A DNA stretch of 64,000 nt from Vibrio fortis (GTDB lineage: Bacteria; Pseudomonadota; Gammaproteobacteria; Enterobacterales; Vibrionaceae), in NCBI RefSeq assembly GCF_000695685.1, contig NZ_JFFR01000002.1, forward strand, positions 868,001-932,000, read 5' to 3'. Made by a program: the position numbers and the translations under genes. Shown piece by piece: positions 16,721 to 26,908 of the stretch (position 1 is its first letter; each line of letters starts with the position of its first letter). Below the pieces are notes generated by a model. The model saw only the letters and a program-made list of their open reading frames with translations, ran no database searches and was not told the DNA's origin.

Positions 16721-19700
16721 CTAGTGCGCTAATGCAGCTGAAGTGTGTAACCCCTTCTTGCGTGTCATTAGGTGGAACACCACTGGCACGAAGTAGAATG
16801 AAATCAATGTAGTAAGTACTGTACCGCCAACAATCGCGACCGCAAACGGAGGCCAGAAACCGCCACCAGCGATGATAAGCGGCATAAAGCCCCCCACTGT
16901 GGTGATTGTGGTTGAGCTGATATGACGAGTACACGACATGACTGCGTTAACCACTGCATCCACACTACCCGACGATGCGTCTTCATCTAACTTAAGCTCC
17001 GTCAGAATCACGATCGCAGCGTTGATGGCAAGACCTGCGATACCTAGCATTGCAATGATCACCGTGAAGCCAAATGGATAGCCGAATATCCAAACCGACA
17101 GTAAACCGAGTCCACCAGCCAGGGCTGCTACCATGAAGATAATGGTACTTAACCTGAACGAGTTGAAGGACATCACGACAACTAACACCATCAATACAAC
17201 AACGACTGCTACATTAGAGATCAAGCTATTCACTGAGTGATCACGTTCGGCAGATTCACCACCAAAATCAATGGTATAGCCCGATGGAATTTCGTAGCTT
17301 TTTAGACGTTCTTGGAACTCATTAAGCACAGTTTGTGGCAAAACACCCGCCTCAATGTAGCCTTCAATCGTATTCACTCGCTGACCATTACGGCGAGTAA
17401 TTGCGCCACGACTGGTTGTTAACTCAAGCTCCGCCAAAGTTGAGACATTAATCCCCGTCGAATAGATTTCCGAGTTAATTGGCAAACGGATATTGCTTAG
17501 GTGCGTCAAATCTTCACGTGCATCATCAGCCACGCGAACACGGATTGGCACAGATTCGCTTCCCTCAATAACCGAACCACTCTCACGGCCCGTAAGTGTT
17601 GTTTGCAGAAGCCCAGCAAACTGATTCAATGAAATACCATTTAGCTTGGCAGTATCTTCATCCACTTTGAGCCAAACTTTCGGCGTGCCCGGCTGAAGTG
17701 TTTCACGAGTGTGCGTCACATGCGGAATACCCGCTAAGATTAGGCGTACATCTTCACCAATCGCTTTCAATGTATCTAGGTTCTCACCATATACACGCAG
17801 TTCCACAGGAGCCGTGAACGGAGGACCTTGATTCAGTTTACGCACCAGAATTTGAGCTTCAGGCACCTCTTTATCTAACACCTTTTGCAACTCAGGGATC
17901 AGGGCATTGGCTTGGACAAAATCCCCGGTTTTCACCATTGCTTGAGAGAAATAAGGCGCATTGTTTTGCCTTGCTTGAAGGTTGTAATAGAACGATGGGA
18001 AGTTCGCACCCACTAGCCAATCGATACGTTCAACCTCAGGGTAGCGATGAATGATTTCATCAATTCGCTCAGAGGTTTGCTTGGTCGCATAAACACTCGC
18101 TTGTGGCGGCATGTACACCTGAATCTCAAACATGTCGCGATCCGAAGGTGGGAAAAACTGCTCAGTAAGCTGAGACATACTCCAGTAGCCAGTAAATGGT
18201 ACCAAAAGAACTAAAGCAATAGTGATGATGGGATGGGTAACACCAAAACGTACCGATGACGAGAACCAGCGAGTTAACGCAGGAATACGAAGCCCCGTCA
18301 TGTACCAGTGATGCTCTCCTTGCTTATCGACATCACTTAGCTGTTTAGGCAACAGTCGAGTTGCTAAGCCAGCAATCAAGGTATGAGAAATCACATACGA
18401 CCCAATCAGTGAGAAGGATACGGTAATCGCAATGCCACCCACAAACTCACCAGAAGCACCCGGCATCAGAATGATCGGCGCAAAAGCCAATACCGTGGTT
18501 AGTGTTGAACCCAATAGCGGCACCCATAAATGCTTCAGTGCATTCATGGTCGCTTCAGCTCGATGCTGACCTTTAAGTCGATACGCTTGAATGGTATCCA
18601 CCATCACTACCGCGTTGTCTACCATAATCCCGAGTGCCACAATCAAGCCCGTCACCGACATCTGGTTGATAGGTACACCGGTCATCTTCATGATGGAAAG
18701 CGTGAGCAAAGATGTTAAAGGCAGAGAAATCGCCACCAAGATTGCGGCACGAACACCCAGGGTGACGAACAGAACAATCAAGATAAGAACAAAACCGATC
18801 AACAAGCTTTCGCCGAGATCGTTTAGACGTGTCTCTGTATAACCCTGCTGACTAAAGAGTACGTTAACGTGAACGTTGCTTGGTAGCTCTTGCTCGAACT
18901 TCTCAATTACCGCATTGGCACGTGATGTCCAATTATCGACACGCAAGTCTGGGTGCATGCGCGCAGCTACAATCACACCCGGCTCACCATCGATAATCGC
19001 GATCTGGTCTTGTGGTGTTTTTTCACCTCGTTGAACCGATGCAATATCTTCAAGACGAACGATGTGACCGTTAGCATCGGTTGCAATTGGCACTTGCTTG
19101 ATACGTTCAATGGAATCTAGCTCGGACTCAATCTCTAAACCAAAGCGAGAGTATGAACTCACTAACTCGCCAGCCGAGTTCTTAGCGTCAGCTCCTTCAA
19201 GAGATTCAGCAATGTTGGCACTTGAACGACCGAGCGCAGCAGCATCGGCAGTACGCAGGTTAATTTGAATCTCTTCTTGTGGCATACCGTATTCATCAAC
19301 GAACTCAGTACCCGACAAGGTTCTCAAACGTTTGGCAAGCTCTTTGGCATAACGCCCTAGAGTTAAGTGATCAGGCTCTCCTGCTCCTGTCCAGGTTAAC
19401 GCGGTAATAGTGGTAAACGCGTAAGTGTGGTCACTATCCAAATCCGGTGACTGTGCACCAGCAGGAAGAAGCGGTTCAACGTCGGACAACTTGTCTCGCG
19501 CTTGTGACCAAACTGGTTCAGGCTCTGTGATGGTATCGTCCAGCTCAAGTGTCACAATCGACACACTAGGGCGAGAGGTTGAGCTGACTAGCTTCACCTC
19601 ACTTAACTCACGCAGTTTGTTCTCGATAACCTCTGTCACTAAGGTTTCAACTCTCTCTGCACTCGCCCCTGGGAAGCTAGTAGTGATGTTAGCGTAGCGG

Positions 19701-19822
19701 TTGATGATGACAGGATCTTCTGCACGCGGCAGAGTCATGAAAGCGGAGATACCGCTCACCATCAGCAACGCCGTCATTAAGATAAGCAGTCGCGTATTGG
19801 AAATCGTCTCGATGATCTTCAT
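16721..19822 (-). CDS. RND-family efflux permease
   Basis: A 1033-residue proton-driven inner-membrane pump of the AcrB/HAE superfamily. The first helix is near residues 8-28, then a large periplasmic loop, the helix block GESLLIGFVLILIVLFVTLG, the central signature VALGIMVDNAVVMVDTIQAY with the charged relay residues, a second loop, and the final helix block ending at VPVVFHLMTRKKGL. The ATG at 19822 is used; a TTG two codons earlier is less likely. It starts 7 bases after the adaptor gene, so the two form an operon, divergent from a TetR gene. No outer-membrane channel gene is present, so a shared TolC is likely. Confidence 0.93.
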   Translation of the reverse strand: MKIIETISNTRLLILMTALLMVSGISAFMTLPRAEDPVIINRYANITTSFPGASAERVETLVTEVIENKLRELSEVKLVSSTSRPSVSIVTLELDDTITEPEPVWSQARDKLSDVEPLLPAGAQSPDLDSDHTYAFTTITALTWTGAGEPDHLTLGRYAKELAKRLRTLSGTEFVDEYGMPQEEIQINLRTADAAALGRSSANIAESLEGADAKNSAGELVSSYSRFGLEIESELDSIERIKQVPIATDANGHIVRLEDIASVQRGEKTPQDQIAIIDGEPGVIVAARMHPDLRVDNWTSRANAVIEKFEQELPSNVHVNVLFSQQGYTETRLNDLGESLLIGFVLILIVLFVTLGVRAAILVAISLPLTSLLTLSIMKMTGVPINQMSVTGLIVALGIMVDNAVVMVDTIQAYRLKGQHRAEATMNALKHLWVPLLGSTLTTVLAFAPIILMPGASGEFVGGIAITVSFSLIGSYVISHTLIAGLATRLLPKQLSDVDKQGEHHWYMTGLRIPALTRWFSSSVRFGVTHPIITIALVLLVPFTGYWSMSQLTEQFFPPSDRDMFEIQVYMPPQASVYATKQTSERIDEIIHRYPEVERIDWLVGANFPSFYYNLQARQNNAPYFSQAMVKTGDFVQANALIPELQKVLDKEVPEAQILVRKLNQGPPFTAPVELRVYGENLDTLKAIGEDVRLILAGIPHVTHTRETLQPGTPKVWLKVDEDTAKLNGISLNQFAGLLQTTLTGRESGSVIEGSESVPIRVRVADDAREDLTHLSNIRLPINSEIYSTGINVSTLAELELTTSRGAITRRNGQRVNTIEGYIEAGVLPQTVLNEFQERLKSYEIPSGYTIDFGGESAERDHSVNSLISNVAVVVVLMVLVVVMSFNSFRLSTIIFMVAALAGGLGLLSVWIFGYPFGFTVIIAMLGIAGLAINAAIVILTELKLDEDASSGSVDAVVNAVMSCTRHISSTTITTVGGFMPLIIAGGGFWPPFAVAIVGGTVLTTLISFYFVPVVFHLMTRKKGLHTSAALAH

Positions 19823-19829
19823 GGGCAAC

Positions 19830-20918
19830 CTACTTAGACGCCAGTTGAAGAGGACTCACGGTTTGTCCCGGAACCAAACGATGAAGACCACTTGCGATAA
19901 CCTGTTCACCCTCACTAATGGCACCCGTTACGTAAGCTTGTTGGTTATTGGCAAACAACACTTGTACGCTGCGTCGCTCTACTTGGTTATCCTCACCAAT
20001 CACAAACACATTCCACACTCCGCGCAGACCATCAATTAAACCAGTCAATGGAATCCAAAAACCTTGATCATCAATGCTCTCTTCAAATTGAAGATAAGCC
20101 AATTGACCTTCTAGCACCGAGGCTTGTTCAGGAAAAAGATAACGCAGCCCAACGCTTCGAGATTGAGTATCTACCATCGCACCCGGGTTAAGGAGACTCA
20201 CATCATAAGACCCACCACCGACACGAATATGAGGTTGTGACAATGACGTCACTTTCTGCATTTGGTGAGCAGGGATACCAATAAAAGCCTCTTTGCCCTC
20301 AGAAGCGAGTAACGTCAGTGTCGGAGTACCTACATTCACCACATCACCCAGAGAAACAAAACGGGTCGCAATGGTTCCAGAGTACGGGGCGAGAATTGTC
20401 GACTTAATCAGTCGCAAATCGTTGGCTTTCAATGAAGCATCAATACGCAATAGGTTGGCTTGAAGAACGCGCTGCTCACTGGTTAGCGAGTCAATTTCGG
20501 CCTCCGCACTAAAGCCCTTTGCTTTCAATGAACGCTGACGCTTTAGGTTCGCTGCCACTAAATTCAACTGAGCTTTGACTTCTTCAGCTTGTGCCTTGAG
20601 TTGGCTAAGTTCTGTTTCTAGTAACTGAGTATCTAAACGAATCAGAGGCTGGCCTTTCGTGACTCTGTCACCAACATCAACCATGATCTCTTCAACCTTG
20701 CCCGCCAATTCGAAGCCAAGATTGGCTTGCTGACCCGCTCTTACCACGCCGACATATTCACGCTGCACCGTGTAAGCGTCCGACTGCGCCAAGACGAGTG
20801 TTTCAACTGTAAGAATGGTTGGCTCAGCGGCTGGCTGTGCTTGCGTTGTTTCACCGCACCCTACAAGAAGAGTAGAAAGCGCGACAGCGACTGCGCTGCT
20901 CTTCATCAATTTATACAT
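19830..20918 (-). CDS. RND efflux periplasmic adaptor lipoprotein
   Basis: A 362-residue membrane-fusion protein. The lipoprotein signal peptide ends in LLVGC (Cys about 21). The lipoyl halves are NLGFELAGKVEEIMVDVGDR with VTKGQPLIRLD, and ILAPYSGTIATRFVSLGDVV, flanking the coiled coil LETELSQLKAQAEEVKAQLN. It is the first gene of the adaptor-pump operon, with AGGAAC upstream of the ATG at 20918 and a TetR-type operator about 50 bases further. Confidence 0.92.
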   Translation of the reverse strand: MYKLMKSSAVAVALSTLLVGCGETTQAQPAAEPTILTVETLVLAQSDAYTVQREYVGVVRAGQQANLGFELAGKVEEIMVDVGDRVTKGQPLIRLDTQLLETELSQLKAQAEEVKAQLNLVAANLKRQRSLKAKGFSAEAEIDSLTSEQRVLQANLLRIDASLKANDLRLIKSTILAPYSGTIATRFVSLGDVVNVGTPTLTLLASEGKEAFIGIPAHQMQKVTSLSQPHIRVGGGSYDVSLLNPGAMVDTQSRSVGLRYLFPEQASVLEGQLAYLQFEESIDDQGFWIPLTGLIDGLRGVWNVFVIGEDNQVERRSVQVLFANNQQAYVTGAISEGEQVIASGLHRLVPGQTVSPLQLASK

Positions 20919-20969
20919 AATACTGTTCCTGTGCAGTATGTAGTTGTCCTATTTTTAGACTAACCAAAC

Positions 20970-20990
20970 CAAACTAGACTGTCTAGTTTG
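20970..20990. promoter_or_regulatory. TetR-type operator between RND operon and tetR
   Basis: CAAACTAGA (20970-20978) and TCTAGTTTG (20982-20990) form a perfect 9-bp dyad around CTG. It lies 52 bases before the adaptor gene and 136 bases before the divergent TetR gene, the usual place for a local repressor of a pump operon. Binding is inferred. Confidence 0.65.
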
Positions 20991-21125
20991 ATTATGTTAA
21001 AAGTAGGTTTCATCGTTATTGATTGATAAAAGTGTCACAAAAAGCATAATGCTTACCCTGTGACAAATGACGCCGCATTTTGCACGCCAAAGACTGGCTA
21101 ATATCGAACCAACGAGAAGACAGAC

Positions 21126-21740
21126 GTGACTAAAATCATTAAAAGTGAACAGAAGAGATCGCAAATTTTAACTGCAGCAAGTGAGCTTTTCTCTGAGTAC
21201 GGCTACAAGATCAATATGGATCAGATAGCCAAAGCCGCTAATGTATCGAAGCAGACTGTTTACTCTCATTTCAAGAACAAAGACGTACTTTTTGAAACAT
21301 GCATGCAGACCAAGTGCGCCGAGCGAGAACTCAGCCCCGATGCTTTTGATATGAATGCCACGTTGGAAGATGAATTGGTAAAGTTTGGTGTGAAATTTCA
21401 AGATTTGCTGTTAGATGAGCAGTCACGACAAACCTTTCAGAACGCTGTCAGTCAATCTAGCACCCACCCAGAGATCGCCTCAATCTATCTGGAAACAGGG
21501 CCTCAAAAGACCACCAAGCTACTCGCCGATTATCTGCAGGCGAAAATCGACTCTGGAGATTTAACGTTGTCGACCTCTAGCTCGGCCATCATTGCTGCTC
21601 GTCAGTTACTGTTGATGTTTCATGGAAAGTCCGCGTATTGGTCATTCTTCGGGCACGACAGCGGCGAATCTAAGGAAGAAAGGCTGAACTACACTCGCGA
21701 ATGTGTTGCACTGTTCTTGAATGGAAATCAGAACCACTAG
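21126..21740 (+). CDS. TetR-family regulator of the RND pump (predicted)
   Basis: A 204-residue TetR-type protein starting at a GTG (21126). The helix-turn-helix is KINMDQIAKAANVSKQTVYS followed by HFKNKDVLFETC (residues 28-59). The C-terminal part resembles the AcrR-type TetR_C domain (FQDLLLDEQSRQTFQNAVSQ). It is divergent from the adaptor-pump operon, with a perfect dyad between, so it is probably its repressor. Confidence 0.88.
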   Translation: MTKIIKSEQKRSQILTAASELFSEYGYKINMDQIAKAANVSKQTVYSHFKNKDVLFETCMQTKCAERELSPDAFDMNATLEDELVKFGVKFQDLLLDEQSRQTFQNAVSQSSTHPEIASIYLETGPQKTTKLLADYLQAKIDSGDLTLSTSSSAIIAARQLLLMFHGKSAYWSFFGHDSGESKEERLNYTRECVALFLNGNQNH

Positions 21741-21760
21741 GTTGAGATTGAAGCTCAGAG

Positions 21761-22651
21761 CTAGCGAGAGACAGACTCTAACAGTAGTTCATAGAAGCGT
21801 TTTGCTGCAGGGCCTGTCTTTACGCCTTTTGGCAGCGTGAGATGAAGAGGAACGTGATAACCTCGACCGTTTTCAACATTAAGCACGGTGAGCTTATCAC
21901 TTCCTCGGCTATCAACAATGTGTTTAGGCAGCCTGCAGTACCCTACTCCTTGCTCTACCGCGCCAAAGGCATGGTCGAAATTATCGACCGTAATGCGCTG
22001 GCTTGATTTAAGCCAACCCACGTCTTTTTTATCTGCCAGTTTCTCGACTGAGCCTAAATCTCTCACGACAATTTGTGGCAGCGACGATAGTTGATTGAGT
22101 GATAGAGATTGTTCCTTAGCCAGAGGATGCGAGCTAGTAACTACAGGTTCCATCACCGTGAAACCAAAAGCTTCCGCTGGGTAGTTAGTCACGGGCAAAT
22201 TGATGATGGCAACATCGGCTAGCTCTTGCGTGACCATTTCTGTCGTTTTAGATAACGATGTCTCTATCACCTGAATCGAAGTGGTGTTGTTCTCGGCCAC
22301 AAAAGCAGCCATCGGCCCATAAAGACGTTCAAGACAACATAGGTGGTCCACCGCCACCACGATTTCAGACTCGACTCCCTTGGCTAACTGTTCGCTAATC
22401 AATTCGAGCTCTCGGGCTTGCTCTAACATACTGCTTGCCCTACGAAGTAATGCCTTACCATCTTCCGATAACACCGCTTTACGACCTTCGACCCGAACCA
22501 AAGAGACGCCAAGCTGGTCTTCCAGTTTCCTCAATGCATAGATCAAGGTGGTATGGCTCTTGTTCAGTTGTAACGCCGCAGCTTGAATGCTCCCAGCACG
22601 ATCAATCTCGAACAGTGTTTGCCATTGGTCTAAGGTTGTCTTCAATCTCAT
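21761..22651 (-). CDS. LysR-family transcriptional regulator
   Basis: A 296-residue LysR-type regulator. The helix-turn-helix is FEIDRAGSIQAAALQLNKSH then TTLIYALRKLEDQLGVSLV (about residues 14-52), then RKAVLSEDGKALLRRASSML. The effector domain is typical (IVVAVDHLCCLERLYGPMAA...). It is divergent from the YdhR-like gene 157 bases away, which is therefore its likely target. Convergent with the TetR gene. Confidence 0.88.
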   Translation of the reverse strand: MRLKTTLDQWQTLFEIDRAGSIQAAALQLNKSHTTLIYALRKLEDQLGVSLVRVEGRKAVLSEDGKALLRRASSMLEQARELELISEQLAKGVESEIVVAVDHLCCLERLYGPMAAFVAENNTTSIQVIETSLSKTTEMVTQELADVAIINLPVTNYPAEAFGFTVMEPVVTSSHPLAKEQSLSLNQLSSLPQIVVRDLGSVEKLADKKDVGWLKSSQRITVDNFDHAFGAVEQGVGYCRLPKHIVDSRGSDKLTVLNVENGRGYHVPLHLTLPKGVKTGPAAKRFYELLLESVSR

Positions 22652-22808
22652 TGGTCTAAAATCCTGACAGTTAATGACAATATTATGAACTTTTTTGTCG
22701 AATTTTTATAGGTAATATCTATCTCAACGGGCAATCAAGCCTTCAAGATTTTTGCGAAATGGCAGCTCGCCTCAACGCAATATTTAGTAACTGTTTGGAG
22801 AGATAACC

Positions 22809-23114
22809 ATGAAACTACTACAAGTCGATTTTGAATTTAATGGCCCATTTGGTGAAGAGATGTCAAACGCCCTCGTTGACCTAGCGAAATCCATCAACAA
22901 TGAGCCGGGCATGATCTGGAAAATCTGGACCGAGAGCGCAGCCGAAAAACTGGGTGGCGGTATCTACTTGTTCGAAGACCAACTAAGTGCCGAAACTTAT
23001 CTAGCCATGCACAGTGCTCGCCTAAAAGAGATGGGTGTAGCGGAAGTGCGTGGCGTGATTTTTGATGTCAACCAGCCGTTAACTACCATTAACAAAGGTC
23101 CAGTTAACAGCTAA
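22809..23114 (+). CDS. ydhR: YdhR-family monooxygenase-like protein
   Basis: A 101-residue protein, the same length as E. coli YdhR, a dimeric ferredoxin-like-fold protein annotated as a putative monooxygenase. Signatures: LLQVDFEFNGPFGEEM at the start, EPGMIWKIWTE, GGGIYLFEDQLSAETYLAMH and a C-terminal VRGVIFDVNQPL. The substrate is unknown. It has GGAGAG before the ATG and is divergent from a LysR gene, followed 60 bases on by a small membrane-protein gene. Confidence 0.85.
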   Translation: MKLLQVDFEFNGPFGEEMSNALVDLAKSINNEPGMIWKIWTESAAEKLGGGIYLFEDQLSAETYLAMHSARLKEMGVAEVRGVIFDVNQPLTTINKGPVNS

Positions 23115-23174
23115 TTGAGCGATCCGTTATTGCAATAAACCGTAGATATTGAAAGACAGAAGAAGAGATACGAC

Positions 23175-23552
23175 ATGAACAATAAAACGTTTCTAAGCCT
23201 ACACGGCATCATTTACGCAGGGTTTGCCATCGCCTTGTTCTTCCTACCGACCGTTATGTGGCCAATGTACGGTGTGGAAATCAATGATAAGTACGCTTAT
23301 TTTCTGTCTCAGCACACCAGTATCTTCCTTGGAGGCATCGCGGCAATAACCTGGTTACTTCGAGATATTGAACCGGGTGTCAGTGCTAAAAAGCTAGTCC
23401 AAGCGTTGGTTGTAACCAACATGCTCGGTGCCATCATCACCTTGTATGCTGCTTTCACAGGAATCTTTGTAGGCTTTGGATGGAGTGACCCTGCATTCTT
23501 TAGCTTCCTATCAATATTGAGTATTCGACAGTTACAGCTGCAAAAATCGTAA
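23175..23552 (+). CDS. small four-helix membrane protein
   Basis: A 125-residue membrane protein with four hydrophobic segments (GIIYAGFAIALFFLP, FLGGIAAITWLL, VQALVVTNMLGAIITLYAAF, SFLSILSI). I recognise no named family. It has AGAAGAG before the ATG and probably shares the ydhR transcript. A strong terminator follows immediately. Confidence 0.75.
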   Translation: MNNKTFLSLHGIIYAGFAIALFFLPTVMWPMYGVEINDKYAYFLSQHTSIFLGGIAAITWLLRDIEPGVSAKKLVQALVVTNMLGAIITLYAAFTGIFVGFGWSDPAFFSFLSILSIRQLQLQKS

Positions 23553-23555
23553 ACA

Positions 23556-23588
23556 AAAAGGAGAGCGCAGAATTTGCGCTCTCCTTTT
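23556..23588 (+). terminator. bidirectional intrinsic terminator
   Basis: AAAAGGAGAGCGCA (23556-23569) pairs perfectly with TGCGCTCTCCTTTT (23575-23588), loop GAATT. It separates the convergent membrane-protein and lipocalin genes. Confidence 0.85.
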
Positions 23589-23604
23589 CCTATCAAATTA
23601 CGTA

Positions 23605-24129
23605 TTAATTAATCGCGTCATGCGTGACGTAAATCAGCTCATCGGTATTAAAACCACGCTCTTTAGACATCTGCTTAAACTTCTCTAATACCTCGGGGGC
23701 GACTTGTGGCGTTCTAGACAGCAACCATAAGTAATCCGTATCAGGGCCAGAGACAAACGCATATTGGTAACCCTGTTTATCTAACTCAAACACCACATAT
23801 GAGCCGTAAAACGGACCAAAAAACGATACTTTCAGATAACCTTGGTCACTCCCTTCAACAAAATACGCTTTGCCTTCCGCTTCCTTCCACTCGCCCTTCT
23901 CTATTGAGTAACCGCGATTAATCACTTTCACGCCACCATCATCACGCAACGAATATTGAGCGCTGATATTACTCAGCCCTCTTTCAAACGAATGGTCCAA
24001 ACGGGCAACCTCGTACCACGTACCTAGATAACTGTCTAATTGGAATTCATTAACCGGTTTCACCGACTGAGGCATACCCAAACAGCCTCCCAAGAACACC
24101 ACCGACATCAGCAACAAAAATCTTTTCAT
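23605..24129 (-). CDS. blc: outer-membrane lipocalin lipoprotein
   Basis: A 174-residue bacterial lipocalin (Blc/VlpA type) that binds lipids or lysophospholipids at the outer membrane. The lipoprotein signal peptide ends in FLGGC (Cys16). The lipocalin signature LDSYLGTWYEVARLDHSFER lies at about residues 30-50, and the C-terminal YLWLLSRTPQ and RGFNTDELIYV are also typical. It stands alone after a convergent terminator. Confidence 0.93.
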   Translation of the reverse strand: MKRFLLLMSVVFLGGCLGMPQSVKPVNEFQLDSYLGTWYEVARLDHSFERGLSNISAQYSLRDDGGVKVINRGYSIEKGEWKEAEGKAYFVEGSDQGYLKVSFFGPFYGSYVVFELDKQGYQYAFVSGPDTDYLWLLSRTPQVAPEVLEKFKQMSKERGFNTDELIYVTHDAIN

Positions 24130-24334
24130 TCTTAATCCTTTTTAAATGCATCAACTATAAGCAACTAATACGTAAATAATAGAAAAAGGTTCAGCGTTCA
24201 CCTATTTAATCAGTGAGTTAACTAACAATTATCTCATTGAAGTCACACATTCCATTTTATAAAACGTAGAATCTCGATCATCCCATTCAGGGTGTTTCTA
24301 TAATTAGAAAAATGGATTAAATAAGCGAATCATT

Positions 24335-26011
24335 ATGAGCCTATCTTCATCAGTTATTGCTCGTTTCGGTCTACTGCTTTCTGCTCTGTTGGTTTCCATC
24401 CCGAGCAAAGCCAGTGATCTACAAGTGTTCTCCAATGCCATCATTTATGGACATTACGAATCAGACACCTTAGTTACTGAAGGTGGCGTCATCACCTTTA
24501 TAGGTAATCGAGACAAGGCTCTGTCTTTTGCAGGCCCTAACGCTCCAAAAATCGACCTGGAACAAGCTTTTGTTATGCCGGGCTTCATTGATAACCATAA
24601 TCATGTATTTGAAGCTGCATCTGAAATGGGTGGCGTGTGTGAACTCGACTCAGAAGCAACGCTAGAAGAGCAGATACCTTATCTTGAAGTGTGCGCCGAT
24701 GACGACTCCAAAGGCTGGCTCATGGGCTACGGTTTCTCGCTCGATGCGATCATGAACCACCCATCTGATTACACTCCACTCGAGATAATCGATTCTATCT
24801 TCCCCGATCGACCGGTCGTGATCATGGAACAAACTTCGCACTCTATGTGGGTCAACTCTAAAGCGTTAAAAATCGCTCGTATCAGCGAACAGTCACCCAA
24901 TCCTCAAGGTGGTTATTACATCAAAGATGACCAGACGGGAAAGTTTAATGGCATCTTGCTAGACAATGCCGGAGACCAAGTCATGGAAATCGCTTGGAAC
25001 AGCCAGAACGAACTGTTTGAACAGAGCTATGAAGGTTTGATAGCAGGCTTAGAAGAAGCCGCAGCGCACGGTATTACCACGATTGGTGATGGGCGCATGT
25101 ATTGGAAACGCGGTTGGTATGAGGTTTGGCAAGAAGCTGAAGAGAACAAGGATTTAACGGCACGAGTCTCTCTTCGCCCTTGGGTTTATCCTGAAATGGC
25201 GATGCCTTCTCAGCTTGAGGTATTCGAAAAGATGTATTCCAGCGATAAGTCTCGATTGCTTTTGGTTAATCAAGTCAAAATGTACAGTGATGGCATCGTA
25301 ATTAATGGTACAGCGAAAACACTCGCCCCTTATCTGGACACCTACTTAAAAAACTCACCTTATGGTATTAACTACGTTCCACCAGAGCAGATGAAAGATT
25401 GGCTTGTAGCGCTAAATAAGATCGGTTTTAGTGCTCATATCCATGCCATTGGTGATGGTGCGGTGCGCGAGTCCCTCGATGCCGTAGAGCACGTGCGCAA
25501 ACTGGGCTCAGACAAACCATACACCCTGACTCATGTTGAGCTGATCGACCAACAGGACATTCCACGTTTTCGTCAATTGGGGGTCTCCGCCGATTTTCAG
25601 GTGGGCTCAGATTACGTTGCACAACATGACCATGAGTGGGCGATTGCATTCTTAGGGGCAAGAAGAGCGAAGGCTATGATGAACCTCAATGCCATTCTCA
25701 GAACGGAAGCCAACATTACTCTAAGCAGCGATTGGAATGTGCACGACATTAATCCCCTCGTCGGGATTTCAAACAGTTTGATCATGGGTAAAACAGGGCT
25801 CACCGATATCTATACAGCTATCGATGCCTATACACTTTATCCAGCCAAAAGCCTCGGTATTGATGACATCACTGGCACAATTGAAGTGGGTAAATCAGCA
25901 GACTTTGCTATTCTCGATAAAGATATCACGACGCTGACAGCAAGACAGATCGCCAAAACCAAAATCCTGATGACGGTTCTTCGTGGGGATGTTGTTTACG
26001 AATCTGAATAA
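24335..26011 (+). CDS. exported amidohydrolase (YtcJ-like, amidohydrolase_3)
   Basis: A 558-residue metal-dependent hydrolase with an N-terminal signal peptide (RFGLLLSALLVSIPSKA). Motifs: VMPGFIDNHNHVFEA (metal-binding NHNH, about residue 85), MYSDGIVINGTAKT, HIHAIGDGAVRESLDAVEH (about 375), LTHVELIDQQDIPRF, and SSDWNVHDINPLVGI. The substrate is unknown. Export is unusual for this largely cytoplasmic family and suggests action on an external amide or cyclic compound. Single gene with its own terminator. Confidence 0.88.
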   Translation: MSLSSSVIARFGLLLSALLVSIPSKASDLQVFSNAIIYGHYESDTLVTEGGVITFIGNRDKALSFAGPNAPKIDLEQAFVMPGFIDNHNHVFEAASEMGGVCELDSEATLEEQIPYLEVCADDDSKGWLMGYGFSLDAIMNHPSDYTPLEIIDSIFPDRPVVIMEQTSHSMWVNSKALKIARISEQSPNPQGGYYIKDDQTGKFNGILLDNAGDQVMEIAWNSQNELFEQSYEGLIAGLEEAAAHGITTIGDGRMYWKRGWYEVWQEAEENKDLTARVSLRPWVYPEMAMPSQLEVFEKMYSSDKSRLLLVNQVKMYSDGIVINGTAKTLAPYLDTYLKNSPYGINYVPPEQMKDWLVALNKIGFSAHIHAIGDGAVRESLDAVEHVRKLGSDKPYTLTHVELIDQQDIPRFRQLGVSADFQVGSDYVAQHDHEWAIAFLGARRAKAMMNLNAILRTEANITLSSDWNVHDINPLVGISNSLIMGKTGLTDIYTAIDAYTLYPAKSLGIDDITGTIEVGKSADFAILDKDITTLTARQIAKTKILMTVLRGDVVYESE

Positions 26012-26033
26012 GTTTTTGGAATCACACATACGA

Positions 26034-26061
26034 AAAGAGCCAGCAACTACGCTGGCTCTTT
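26034..26061 (+). terminator. bidirectional intrinsic terminator
   Basis: AAAGAGCCAGC (26034-26044) pairs perfectly with GCTGGCTCTTT (26051-26061), loop AACTAC. It serves both the amidohydrolase gene and the convergent membrane-protein gene. Confidence 0.85.
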
Positions 26062-26078
26062 CTACTCTTAAGCATCTG

Positions 26079-26561
26079 TTATGAAGCTTGCGATTGTTGA
26101 ACTTGCTTCTGGTTACTGTCATTCAGTGCAAAGTAAATCTTCGATACCACAATCTCTGAAATCAAGATAACAAACACCACCGCAAAGAACGCCACCACGC
26201 CGTTAAGTGGGCCAGTGAAACTCACCTTGTCGCCAAACAAGATATTAATCGCTTCCAGCATCACGAACTTCGAACCAACGAGGATAATGTAAGTCGAGAT
26301 ACCTCGGTAAACTTTCGGTGCCGTACCCGGCTTATTCTTAAAGTAATCGGCAATTTTATGTTCTAAACCAATCGACAGTTTAAGCAACAACTGAAGAAGA
26401 ATCGCCGCGATAAACGAAATAGTAAATGACTCAATGTTCACGTACTCCCAATACTCGTCAAAGAAGTTGAGCACCACCAAATCCACCAGCACCGCCAAGG
26501 TATAACCAACAAATAGTCGCTGTGGCGTATTAAAGCCGTAAACCTTTTCTACTTTACTCAT
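26079..26561 (-). CDS. four-helix membrane protein of unknown function
   Basis: A 160-residue inner-membrane protein with four hydrophobic segments (FVGYTLAVLVDLVVLNFF, FTISFIAAILLQLLLKLS, ISTYIILVGSKFVMLEAINI, VVAFFAVVFVILISEIVVS) and a polar Gln/Ser-rich C-terminus. I recognise no named family. It has AGAGAG just before the ATG and stands alone. Confidence 0.7.
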   Translation of the reverse strand: MSKVEKVYGFNTPQRLFVGYTLAVLVDLVVLNFFDEYWEYVNIESFTISFIAAILLQLLLKLSIGLEHKIADYFKNKPGTAPKVYRGISTYIILVGSKFVMLEAINILFGDKVSFTGPLNGVVAFFAVVFVILISEIVVSKIYFALNDSNQKQVQQSQAS

Positions 26562-26908
26562 TCTGTACTCTCTCTACTTTCTTGGATAACTTCGATTTGT
26601 GTACAGTCTAGCGTCAGCGATTCTTCAAAACTTACCATTTCATGACACCTCACCAAATGCATAAGTCGCACCCAACAATTTACAGACTGCTATATCAAAA
26701 GTAGATGAGTTCCTATTTTTATCGAATGAGAGACTGAAAATCGTTGCGTAAAATTATTAACAATAGGTGAACTTCACAAACCAAAGACACTAGTAAGTAG
26801 CTTATTAAACTCGAGTAGCATGCTAAACCACTCAGATATTGTATCTATAGTCCGTTAAGCTGTTTAAGTATGGATCCAAAGAAGAGTTAATTAAGGACAT
26901 AACCGCAC
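26562..26908. other. 347-bp intergenic stretch
   Basis: Holds the promoters of two divergent genes. I see no reading frame, strong repeat or clear operator. Confidence 0.4.
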